Assembly (NCBI RefSeq): GCF_000186865.1
Contig: NW_008705572.1
Span: forward strand, 1,230,652 to 1,294,651
DNA length: 64,000 nucleotides
Reading direction: 5' to 3'
From: Aureococcus anophagefferens
Lineage: Eukaryota; Sar; Pelagophyceae; Pelagomonadales; Pelagomonadaceae
Of the stretch, positions 56,245 through 64,000 are shown in pieces. Numbering within the stretch: the stretch's first letter is position 1; each line of letters opens with the position of its first letter. A model generated the notes under the pieces. That model ran no database searches. It was given only the letters and a program-made list of their open reading frames with translations, and was not told the origin of the DNA. A program made the position numbers and the translations under genes.

Positions 56245-57045
56245 TTAGAGCTCGGGATTCTCGTGGTAGACGCGCGTGACGAAGATGCGGCTCGACTCGC
56301 CCGGGTCGTCCACCGCGAAAATCGTGAACGGCGACGAAAAGTCCACGGCGACGTCGACGCGCTCCGCGACGCCGCACGGCGCGCCGCGCGGCTTCACGCG
56401 GAGCGTCGGCCGCTCCACGGGCTCGCCGTCCGGGCCGAGGAAGGCGAGGAAGAACGAGGACTCCTCGCCCGGCTCGACGAAGCGCGCGGCCGCGGACGCG
56501 CCCGTCGCGAGGAGCTCCGCCTCGGACTCCGCGCACTCCGTGTCCTCGTTGAGGTCGACGACGTGGACCTCGACGGCGCCCTCGCCGCGCACGTTGCGCA
56601 GCGCGACCTTGACGCCCTTGCCGCCGGCGTCGTTCTTGGCGACGTCGTCCTCGACGGGGCGGAGCCCGTGCACGTCGGGCGGACACGCCTTCGTCGGCGA
56701 CTCGTGGCCGCAGAGCGCCGCCGACACCTCGCCGAGGTTCAAAAACGTCTCGTCGCCCTCGGCCTCGTCGAAGAGGTCCTCGAGCTCGTAGGCCAGGTCC
56801 TCCGCGTGGCGGCCCACGAGGTCCTCCTCGCACCGGCGCCGGCCCGCGCCCGCGGGGCAGCCGGCGAGCAGCGCGCGCTTCCACGTCGTCGCGTTCGGCG
56901 CCGCGTCGCGCCGCACGTGGAAGCCCAGGGCGCGCCGCGCCTGCACGGCGACCTGCCAGCACATCTTGCAGAGGTCGTCCGCCGGCGGCTTCTGGACCTT
57001 GCGCGCCGCCGCCGCGGCGAGCAGGAGCAGGAATGAGCGTCGCAT
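56245..57045 (-). CDS. Secreted Cys-rich protein of unknown function
   Basis: 266 residues from ATG 57045 with a signal peptide (MRRSFLLLLAAAAARKV). Residues 25-110 carry LCKMCWQVAVQARRALG, GCPAGAGRRRCEEDLV and AALCGHES, a Cys spacing and helical pattern like saposin-type or canopy-like domains. The C-terminal half is beta-rich (VKVALRNVRGEGAVEVHVVD and FTIFAVDDPGESSRIFVTRV), possibly a small sandwich. No retention signal is seen (it ends ENPEL). I cannot assign a role. Confidence 0.6.
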   Translation of the reverse strand: MRRSFLLLLAAAAARKVQKPPADDLCKMCWQVAVQARRALGFHVRRDAAPNATTWKRALLAGCPAGAGRRRCEEDLVGRHAEDLAYELEDLFDEAEGDETFLNLGEVSAALCGHESPTKACPPDVHGLRPVEDDVAKNDAGGKGVKVALRNVRGEGAVEVHVVDLNEDTECAESEAELLATGASAAARFVEPGEESSFFLAFLGPDGEPVERPTLRVKPRGAPCGVAERVDVAVDFSSPFTIFAVDDPGESSRIFVTRVYHENPEL

Positions 57046-57300
57046 CGTCGTCGGATGCACGCGGCGAGCTGCTGCTGCGATCGCGCGCTCGTGAGGACCG
57101 CAAGCAGCGGCGCGAGGCGAGCGAGTGCGTCCGCACAGCTCGACTGCAGCTCAGGAGGGTGCAGCCGACCTTGACGTTCTTGTAGTCGGCAGCCAACGAC
57201 GATGGTGCTCGAGAGGTAGCTGCCACATCGCTTCCAGCGTGGCATCGTCGCTCCAACCTTAAAGACCGCGCGTGAACTACACCGCCGCGATCCCGCCGCC

Positions 57301-58167
57301 ATGCCGCCGGCGCGGCGGAAGCTCCTCGGCGATGCGGCGCTCTACGACCCCGTGCCCGACGACACGTGCATGTTCGGGAGCCCCGGGTTCTGGGACGAGC
57401 GCTACTACGTGAACTGCGAGCCCTTCGAGTGGTACCACGACTACGCGGCGCTCAAGCCGCTGCTGGAGCAGTTCATGACCAAGGAGATGCACATCCTCCT
57501 CGTCGGCTGCGGGTCGTCGGAGATGGCGCGCGACATGTACGAGGACGGCTACACGTCCCTCTTCAACGTCGACATCAGCCGCGTCGTCGTCGACGAGATG
57601 GCCATGCGCTACGAGTCCATCTCGAAGAAGATCAAGAAGAAGAAGAAGAAGAAGGGCGAGGCGAGCATGAAGGAGATCCCGAAGATGTACTTCGAGGACG
57701 ACCTCGGCGGCATCCAGTGGAAGCAGGCCGACGCGACGGACCTGACCGCCATGTTCAACGACAAGATCTTCGACGTCGTCGTCGACAAGGCCCTCCTCGA
57801 CGCGCTCTACTGCTCCGAGGTCCCGGGCAAGCAGACGCACAAGTACCTCCAGGAGATGGACCGCATCCTCACGCCCGAGGGCCTCTTCTTCTGCGTCTCC
57901 TTCGGCCTCCCCGAGAACCGCCTCGACAAGATCGAGGACACGGACGAGGAGTCCGACGGGTTCCTCGCCTGGGAGGTCGAGGTCCACGCGATCCCCAAGC
58001 TCATGCCCAACCAGTACAAGGTCTCCCAGCTCAAGAAGCCCGAGGACGTCTACTACGTCTACACCTGCCGCAAGGAGGAGAAGATGGACAACGAGAAGAT
58101 GCTCAAGAAGAAGGCCGAGAAGGCGCGGGCCGCGGGGAAGAAGATCCCGACGCGGAACAAGCGGTAA
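57301..58167 (+). CDS. eEF1A lysine methyltransferase-like protein (EEF1AKMT4/METTL13 type)
   Basis: 288 residues, single exon. GFWDERYYVNCEPFEWYHDY is the family's opening, followed by motif I ILLVGCGSSEMARDMYEDGY and SLFNVDISRVVVDEMAMRY. VDKALLDALYCSE replaces the D-K-G-T-L-D-A signature of this group, close enough to assign. A Lys run (about residues 104-112) and a Lys/Glu helical tail are extra. Relatives methylate lysines of elongation factor 1A in the cytosol. The start lies 255 bp from the divergent secreted-protein gene. Confidence 0.85.
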   Translation: MPPARRKLLGDAALYDPVPDDTCMFGSPGFWDERYYVNCEPFEWYHDYAALKPLLEQFMTKEMHILLVGCGSSEMARDMYEDGYTSLFNVDISRVVVDEMAMRYESISKKIKKKKKKKGEASMKEIPKMYFEDDLGGIQWKQADATDLTAMFNDKIFDVVVDKALLDALYCSEVPGKQTHKYLQEMDRILTPEGLFFCVSFGLPENRLDKIEDTDEESDGFLAWEVEVHAIPKLMPNQYKVSQLKKPEDVYYVYTCRKEEKMDNEKMLKKKAEKARAAGKKIPTRNKR

Positions 58168-58487
58168 GGCGAGCTCGTGTTTTCGGGGGCGTCGCGAGCC
58201 GTCGCGCGTGCCGCCGGCATGCGGCTCATCGGCACCGCTGCCAGAGCCGCTGCGGAGGCGGCGGCGGCGCGGCTGCCGGCACTGCCGGAGCGCTCGAGAC
58301 TGCTCCGAGTCGAGCTTGGGCCGTCGAGGCTTCCCACCAACTCCACCGTCGCGGCGCCGCGCGCGAGGTGCCCCAGCGCGCAAGGCCGTCGGTGTGGACG
58401 CGCGCGCACGCACACACTTCAATCGGCGCGCACGCGTCGTAGTTGTGCATAGCACGCGTCGTCGACGCGCCGCAGCGATCGGCACAC
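58168..58487. other. Intergenic interval without a recognisable feature
   Basis: A 320-bp stretch between two plus-strand genes. It holds simple GCGGCGGCG runs and CGCACGCACACAC-like dinucleotides and must contain the methyltransferase 3' end and the next promoter; I see nothing else. Confidence 0.5.
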
Positions 58488-59108
58488 ATGGATGAGCTCG
58501 ACGCCATCGGTTCGGCGGCGCTGCTCGGGCCGGCGCGCGTCGTGAGCTCGCTGGCCTTCGCGCTGGCGGCGCGGCACGCGCGGCGGCGCGCGGACGCGTC
58601 GGCGCTCGTCGTCGGCCGGCGCCGCGGCGCGCCGCCGCTCGCCGTGCTCGGCGATGGCGCCGCGGCGCCGGCGGACCTCGGCGGCCACGGGTCCGACGCG
58701 GGCCTCGACCGCGTGAGGCTCAAGTACGTCGAGAGCTGCGGCGACGTCGCCTGGTACCTGAACAGCGTGCAGGCCTGGCCCGAGTCCGCGGGCCCGCGGC
58801 CGACGCTTCTGGTGCTCGACGACGTCGCGGAGTTGTGCGCGACGGGCGCGCCGTCGCTCGAGGCCGACGCGCCCCTCGCGCGCCTCCTGCTCCTCGCGAA
58901 GCTCGCGTCGTCGGCCGCCGCGTGGCTCGGCTGCGACTGCGTCGTCGCCTGCGGCGGCGCGCCGCCCGCCGCGCGCGTCGTGCTCCGGCGCCACTTCCCG
59001 GACGCGCGCGTCGTCGAGCCCCGCGACGGCGGGGACTTCGTCGTGCGCGGCGACGGGCGGCGGGACCTCGCGCTCCGCGTCACGGCGACGCAGATCCGCG
59101 TCAGCTAG
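58488..59108 (+). CDS. RecA-fold protein, possibly SWSAP1-like
   Basis: 206 residues. The order of elements resembles small RecA/Rad51-like proteins: a loop in place of Walker A (AIGSAALLGPARVVSS, lacking the GKT), LKYVESCGDVAWYLNSVQAW as an arm, then TLLVLDDVAELC as Walker B, and a final strand pair (FVVRGDGRRDLALRVTATQI). SWSAP1, an ATPase partner of the SWS1 recombination factor, has this lineup, but identity is low from memory. The lost Walker A Lys argues against ATP hydrolysis. It ends 5 bp from the convergent heme oxygenase gene. Confidence 0.45.
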   Translation: MDELDAIGSAALLGPARVVSSLAFALAARHARRRADASALVVGRRRGAPPLAVLGDGAAAPADLGGHGSDAGLDRVRLKYVESCGDVAWYLNSVQAWPESAGPRPTLLVLDDVAELCATGAPSLEADAPLARLLLLAKLASSAAAWLGCDCVVACGGAPPAARVVLRRHFPDARVVEPRDGGDFVVRGDGRRDLALRVTATQIRVS

Positions 59109-59113
59109 GATAC

Positions 59114-60012
59114 TTAGCCGAAGAGCTTCTCCTTGAGGGAATTCAGGGCGACCGACAGAAAGCTCTTCAGCGGGTTGCCCTCGAGCTCGTCGAAGATGGC
59201 GATGTTGAGCCGGAAGACGACGTTGGCCTCGTCGACGATGGCCGCGCGCTGCGCGTCGTCGAGGTCGAGGCCGTTGAGCGTCTCGTACCACTCGGTGATG
59301 AAGGCCTTCGTGTTCGGGATGGCGTCGAAGGCGTAGAACGAGAGGCCGCCGGCCTCGTCGCCGACGGAGTCGCCGAGCGACTTGACGGCCATGCCCGACA
59401 TCATCTGCCCGCCGAAGAGGTCGCCGAGGTAGCGGCTGTAGAGGTGGCCCACGAGGAGCTCGGGCTCGGGGCCCGCGCCGACCGCCTCGATCTGCTTGAC
59501 GTACGCGAGCGTCGCCGCGCTCGGCCGCGGCTTCGCCGTCCGCCAGTCCGCGCCGTAGTAAAACTCCATGTCGCGCTCGAGGCCCGGCAACCGGCGCAGC
59601 GCCGGGTAGTCGAGCGCCTTGAGCGTCGGGGACGTCGTCTCGTCCATCTGGCGCTCCATGGCCTCGTAGACCTACCAAGTGCGACGGGGTCGGAATTCTT
59701 CACATCTTCAGGCGAAATTCACGCGAAAAAACACTCCTGTCGCTCGACGCTGTCGTAGACGTAGTAGAACGACGTCGACAGCGCCGCGAACGCGTCGGAG
59801 CTGCCGAGGCCGCGGAAGAAGCCCGTGACGAACTGCGTGTTCTCGGCGACGGAGTGCACCTTGCGCGTGCCGTCGTCGAGCTCGAGCGCGAGCCCCACGC
59901 TCCGCGGGTTCGCCGCGTCGACGACCGACGACTGCAAGGGCGCGGTGCGGCGGCGCGTGCGCTGGGTCGGCGCGAGCGCCGCGGCCGTGGCGAGGAGCAA
60001 GGCGGCGCGCAT
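59114..60012 (-). CDS. HMOX: Heme oxygenase, two exons, plastid-targeted
   Basis: Exons 60012-59761 and 59671-59114, 269 residues; the 89-bp intron is GT-AG with both ends reading GTCTACGA. Exon 1 has a signal plus transit peptide (MRAALLLATAAALAPTQRTR) and the proximal heme ligand His53 in RKVHSVAENTQFVTGFFRGL. The splice gives SFYYVYEAMERQMDE, as in the family. Exon 2 has LPGLERDMEFYYGADW and GHLYSRYLGDLFGGQMMSGM, the distal-helix glycines. The enzyme turns heme into biliverdin IX-alpha, iron and CO, the first step to phytochrome and phycobilin chromophores. Without exon 1 the protein would lack the iron ligand. Confidence 0.88.
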
Positions 60013-60013
60013 G

Positions 60014-60076
60014 CTTGTGTTACTGCGGCGTGAGCTTGTCTTACTGCGGCGTGAGCTCGTGTTACTGCGGCGTGAG
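60014..60076. repeat. Three 21-bp units in the heme oxygenase leader
   Basis: CTTGTGTTACTGCGGCGTGAG-like units at 60014, 60035 and 60056 differ by two bases at most. They lie immediately upstream of the heme oxygenase ATG on the minus strand. Confidence 0.85.
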
Positions 60077-60189
60077 CTGCGCGACGACACGCTCCTTCGT
60101 CGGGCTCGTGACAGCTCAGCGGGAGCTGAGATTGCACTGCTCCGCGGCTTCAACATCGTGGGCAGCTGCGGCGCTGATGTAGAGGCACG

Positions 60190-61338
60190 ATGTCCCAGCA
60201 CCATGGCTCGGGGCGCCCGGGGAGCTCGAATCGCCCGGGGAGCAGCCAGCACGGTCGCCCGGGGAGCGGCCAGCACCCCCACCTCGAGCACCTGCCCTCC
60301 TATCGCCCCCACCTCGAGAAGCAGCTCTCCCATCGCCCGCAATTGGAGCACCACGACTCGGCCTTCGGGCACCACGGCGCCGGCGTGGACCACGGCAAGG
60401 GCTATCGATCGACCATGGCCCGGGAGCGCGACGCTTCGCGGCGGGAGCGCAGGGAGCGCAAGGAGCACGACGTCCTCGAGGCCTACGTCACCTCGGCCAC
60501 CAAACAGGAGATGGCGCGCGGCGCGGTCGAGGCGCTCAAGGTCGGCCGGCGGAACTCCGTCGCCCAGGCCGCCGAGTACCTCATGAGCCTGCGGGGCGGC
60601 GCGGGGAGCGGCGCGGCGGCGGGCAACCTCGCCGCGCGCGCCGCGCGGCGCATCCAGCGCTGCGCGCGGAAGTGGCTCGCGCGGCTCCGGCTCCTCGACG
60701 TGCGCCTCAAGATATTCGCGCTCGACATACGGAACAAGGCGCCCCTCGAGTGGGACCGGCCCGAGCGCGTGCGGAGCTCGCACGCCGCCGAGGCGCCGCC
60801 GCCGGAGCCCGAGCCCGAGAGCGAGCCCGACAGCGACGAGGAAAAGCCGCCGCCGAAGCCCAAGCCAAAGCGCAAAAAGAAGAAGGAAAAAAAGCCCGAC
60901 TACTTCCCGCAGCTCCGGCCCATGCCGCGGCGGCGCCGGAACCGCTTCGACCCGACGGAAAACGACCCGCTGCCGTGGGCCGTGCCCGTCGACACGTCGA
61001 ACGACGCCGTGCGGTCGAAGCCGCTGCCGAAGAAGAACCTCTTATTGCTGACCAAGAGCGTGCGCAAAATCCCGCGTCGAAAGCCGCCGAAGGACAAGAT
61101 CGAGGAGCTCGAGCGCGAGTGCCGCGCTTCGAACGAGATGCTCCGCGACACGCTCGAGCAGCACCTCTACGACGAGCAGTACCGCTCCGTCATCGACGTC
61201 GGCAAGAACTCAAACGCGATCACGCGGTCCAACAACCGCGTCGCGCGCCACCTCGGCCGCGTCTCCTACGAGCGCGTCAAGTTCGACTGCCAGGCCGCGA
61301 TGGTCATCCAGCTCCGCGACTCCGGCTTCCTGCGATAG
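60190..61338 (+). CDS. IQ-motif protein with charged low-complexity regions
   Basis: 382 residues. The N-terminus is His/Gly/Ser-rich with repeated RPGSS and HLEH/HRPQLEHH words. At about residue 155 AARRIQRCARKWLARLRLLD is a good IQ calmodulin-binding motif. A Pro/Glu stretch (PEPEPESEPDSDEE) and a Lys run (KPKRKKKKEKKP) follow, then a more ordered C-terminal part (EELERECRASNEMLRDTLEQ and SNNRVARHLGRVSYERVKFD) that may be conserved. No enzyme domain is visible. Calmodulin binding, perhaps at the cytoskeleton, is inferred from the IQ motif alone. Confidence 0.65.
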   Translation: MSQHHGSGRPGSSNRPGSSQHGRPGSGQHPHLEHLPSYRPHLEKQLSHRPQLEHHDSAFGHHGAGVDHGKGYRSTMARERDASRRERRERKEHDVLEAYVTSATKQEMARGAVEALKVGRRNSVAQAAEYLMSLRGGAGSGAAAGNLAARAARRIQRCARKWLARLRLLDVRLKIFALDIRNKAPLEWDRPERVRSSHAAEAPPPEPEPESEPDSDEEKPPPKPKPKRKKKKEKKPDYFPQLRPMPRRRRNRFDPTENDPLPWAVPVDTSNDAVRSKPLPKKNLLLLTKSVRKIPRRKPPKDKIEELERECRASNEMLRDTLEQHLYDEQYRSVIDVGKNSNAITRSNNRVARHLGRVSYERVKFDCQAAMVIQLRDSGFLR

Positions 61339-61344
61339 CGGTTA

Positions 61345-63962
61345 CTAGTCGGGCGCGCGCGTCACGACGAGGCGCATGCGCCCGCCGTAGCCGATGGGGA
61401 TCATCTTCGCGCGGGCGCGCTTCCCGGCCGCCGCGGACGACGGCCGCGCGGACGCCAGGGACGGCGCCGGCGCCGCGGCCGCGCGCCGCCGCGCGGGAGC
61501 CGACGTCGGCCGCGTCGTACCGCGGGCGTCCCGCCCGCGGGGCTTCGCCGACGTCGGCCGCCGCGACACGTCGACGCGCGTCATCCGCGCGCGCGCCTGC
61601 GCCGCCTCGTCGGCCTTCGGCGCGGTGCGGCGCGTGAACGCGGACTCCTTGTAGTGATGCCTAGGCGTGTGCGATGGTTGCCAGGCGCGAAAAAAAAGTT
61701 GGACGCCGCGCGATGCCAATGCGGCGGCGGCAAGTGGAGGAGGTCCGGGTGTTTCACGAGCGTGCCGTACTTTTTGACGGTAGCGGGGACCTGCTGCTTG
61801 TTCCGAACGCCGAGCAAGAACGGTTCCTCGGTCGTCGGATTGATGTTGCAACCCCGAGGCCCCAGCGGGAACTGCTCCCAGGCCGTCGTCGGGTGCGCGG
61901 ACCGCGGCCGGAGCGCCGCCTCGGCCGCCTCGCGGTTCCGGATCTTGTCGTTGAAGCCCGACGCAGCCACGCCCGCGGGCCGCGCGGCTGCCGCGGACGC
62001 GGGCCGGCCGGCGCCCGCGGATGCGGGCCGCTTCCCAGCGCCCGCAGACGCGGGCCGCTTCCCGGGGAGCTGCTTCCCCCAGTCGAGCGGCCGCCCCGCG
62101 GCGAGCGACATGCCCACCAAAAGCTTGCCGCCCGCGGCCGCCGTCGGCTTCGCCGCGCCCGCGGACGCCGGCCGGCCGCCCGGCGCCTTTGTCGCCTCCC
62201 GCCGCGCGGCGGACGCCGAGACCGGCCGCGGCTTGGCGAACTTGGCCGCCTCGCGCCTTGCGGCCGCGACGCGCTCCTCCGCCGCGGACGCGCGCGCGGC
62301 CGCGGCCTCGCGCCGCGCGGCGTCGACGCGCGCGGACGCCACCTCCTTCGCCGCGGCGGCCCGGTCGGCCTTGGACGACGGCGTGATTTCGAGCTCGAGC
62401 GCGAGGTCGTGCGCGCGCGTCTCGACGGTCTCCGTCGGCGCCGCGGGCCCGTACTTGGCGTCCATGGTCACGTCGCCGCCGAAGAGCCCGAGGATGAAAT
62501 CCGCCGCGTCGTCGCCCGTCGGCGCCGCGGGCGCGCGCCGCGCGCCGTGCATGAAGTTGCGCGGGTCGCTCCGCGGGTCGCCGTGCATGCGCAGCGCGTC
62601 CGCCAAGCGCTGCTTCGCGCGCGTCGTCAGCTCGACCTGGCCCGTGTCCTCCGTGTCGTTCTCCGCCGCGTAGATGGCCGCCGTGCCGAAGGACTGCTTC
62701 GTCCAGAGCTTGAGCTCGCCGACGTGCGCGACGTCGTCCGGCGCGGCCGGCGCGGGCTCGTCGTTTTCGGGCTCGACGGCGTGCGCCATGCCCGCGTCGC
62801 GGAGCCGCTCCTCGATGCGCTTCGCCTCGACGAGCGCGCGCTCGTGCTTCTGGTACGCGCGGACCTTGTCCGCGTCGCGCGCCGTCAGGAACTGGATGCC
62901 GCCCTCGTGGTAGCCGAGCGCGGCGCGGCCGATGATCGCGCGCACGGCGTCGAAGGCCTCGGCGGGCACGCCCGTGTGCAGGTCCGCCATGGTCGTGAGC
63001 ACGTCGACGGCGGACTGGCCCTCGTAGGACCGCGCGTACGGATCCGCGCCGCGGTCCATGAGCAGGTCGAGGATGTCGAGCGCGCGGCCGTAGCGCGGCG
63101 CGTCGCGGCGGCCGCCCGCGACGACGGCGAGGCGCACGGCGCGCGTCAGCGCCGTCTCGCCGGCGCCGTTGGCGTCGCGCGCGTCGACGGCGACGGCGTC
63201 GAGCAGCGCCCTCGCGCGGTCGAGGTCGCCCGAGCCACAGGCCGCGCAGAACTCCGCGGCGCGCTCGTCGCGGTCCGCGCGGCGGGGCAGCTTCCCCGGC
63301 GGCAGCGCCGACCGCCGGCGCAGCACGTCGCGCCGGAAGGCCCAGGCCGCCGCCTCGCCGTCGAGGCTCACGCGGAGCGAGACGATGGACTCGGGGTTCG
63401 CGGCGGACACGCGGCGGACCGTCGCGGACGTCACGCGCACGACCCACTTCCGGCCCGCGAAGCCGTCGCCCCCGCAGACGCAGACGTCGCAGAGGTGGAC
63501 GCGCCGGAGCGACAGGCGGCCCTCGGCGACGGCCGGCGCGCGGCCCGTCGCCTCCTCCTCCCGGCCGTCGCCGCGGTCGACGGGCGCGGGCGCCGCGGCC
63601 TGGTCCCGCCCGTGGAGCAGCCAGGCGCCGGCCTTGCGGTCCGACGCGACGCGCACGCGCCGCACCTCCCAGGCGCCGTCCGCCGCCGTCGGGCGGCTCC
63701 GGCTCCGCCGCGTCGCGTCGAGCGCGTTCGCGGCCGCGCCCCGCCGCCGCGGCGGCTCGACGAAGACCTCGAGCGCCTCCCACTCCTGGAGCGTCGCGAG
63801 GACCTCTTCTTCGTCGTCGTCGTCGTCGTCGTCCGAGTCGTCGTCGTCGTCGTCGCGCGGCGTCCTGGCCACCTCCACGGGCGCCTGGAGGAACTCCGAG
63901 ACGACGTCGTGGTGGTGGCGCGCGGCCGCGGCCGCCGCCAGACCCGCGCCGAAGAGGCCCAT
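61345..63962 (-). CDS. Ankyrin/coiled-coil protein with RPASA repeats, possibly extending past the window
   Basis: Two exons: 63962 to about 61732 and 61660-61345, about 848 residues from ATG 63962; the frame stays open to the window edge, so the true start may lie outside. An acidic Asp run opens it. A region at about residues 130-210 has no match. Two ankyrin-like repeats follow (GAGETALTRAVRLAVVAGGR and DLLMDRGADPYARSYEGQSA). An Ala/Arg coiled coil comes next, then a tail with KRPASAGAGKRPASAG and RPTSAKP/RPTSAPA repeats, as in some ciliary and microtubule proteins, and near the end of exon 1 GPRGCNINPTTEEPFLLG. The intron ends CGCCTAG at 61661; the donor may be GC at 61731 or GT 27 bases downstream, both in frame. 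Confidence 0.65.
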
Positions 63963-64000
63963 GCCCGCCTCCGGCTCGGGCTCGTCGTGGTGGTGGTGGG

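Overview
The window reads as nuclear DNA of a GC-rich, gene-dense microalga with a secondary plastid, most plausibly a stramenopile close to the pelagophytes (Aureococcus-like). This is inferred from five things: codons that almost always end in G or C; eukaryote-only genes (condensin CAP-G, UBL5, CIA30, SHAQKYF Myb, BART, RMDN); short introns of about 45-90 bp (one of 200 bp); N-termini made of a signal peptide followed by a basic leader with Phe near the cleavage point, as in red-derived plastid targeting; and a DsbA-like gene with an in-frame TGA at the active-site cysteine, which fits an organism that uses selenocysteine. No rRNA, tRNA, CRISPR or prokaryotic operon was found.

Layout. 1-9.4 kb: an unknown acidic/coiled protein cut by the window edge, an SLC35-type sugar-nucleotide transporter, an EF-hand protein, plastid-type citramalate synthase, an ankyrin protein, an inverted-repeat element, and UBL5 whose stop overlaps the start of a sulfotransferase. 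9.5-15.3 kb: a degenerate GT2 glycosyltransferase, a spliced MFS transporter, CIA30, a small membrane protein and a formiminotransferase. 15.5-24.5 kb: a very large membrane-anchored animal-type transglutaminase with a Notch/LNR module, then three surface-glycan genes (a Skp1-type GlcNAc transferase interrupted by a 50-N gap, an HxRxGD glycosyltransferase, a sulfotransferase), two of them head-to-head 33 bp apart. 24.6-36.2 kb: a rhomboid protease, a PHD/LysM-like mosaic protein, a SAM-zinc-PDZ-PH-FN3-lipase protein rebuilt from two ORFs, a BART protein, a Myb factor and the DsbA/FrnE-like selenoprotein candidate.

36.3-50.6 kb: two identical 419-bp MITE copies about 9.6 kb apart frame a run of secretory and signalling genes: two convergent glycosyltransferase-like genes, a prolyl 4-hydroxylase, a LON-domain protein, a PX-domain sorting nexin, a methyltransferase whose start lies in a minisatellite, and a plastid EngB GTPase with a frameshift. 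After the second MITE come a single-pass membrane protein, an exostosin-like GT47, a myristoylated PH protein and a membrane-anchored cyclophilin. 50.6-51.8 kb is a repeat-rich, gene-poor stretch. 51.8-64 kb: condensin CAP-G with a C-terminal SAP domain, an RMDN/TPR protein, a secreted Cys-rich protein, an eEF1A-methyltransferase-like enzyme, a RecA-like protein, a two-exon heme oxygenase, an IQ-motif protein and an ankyrin/coiled protein running to the window edge.

The genes are independent units packed on both strands with 4-200 bp between them. The recurring themes are glycan building and sulfation on the secretory route, plastid proteins, and chromatin or cytoskeletal proteins. Exon boundaries are inferred from reading frame, codon bias and family alignment from memory; no transcript data were available.
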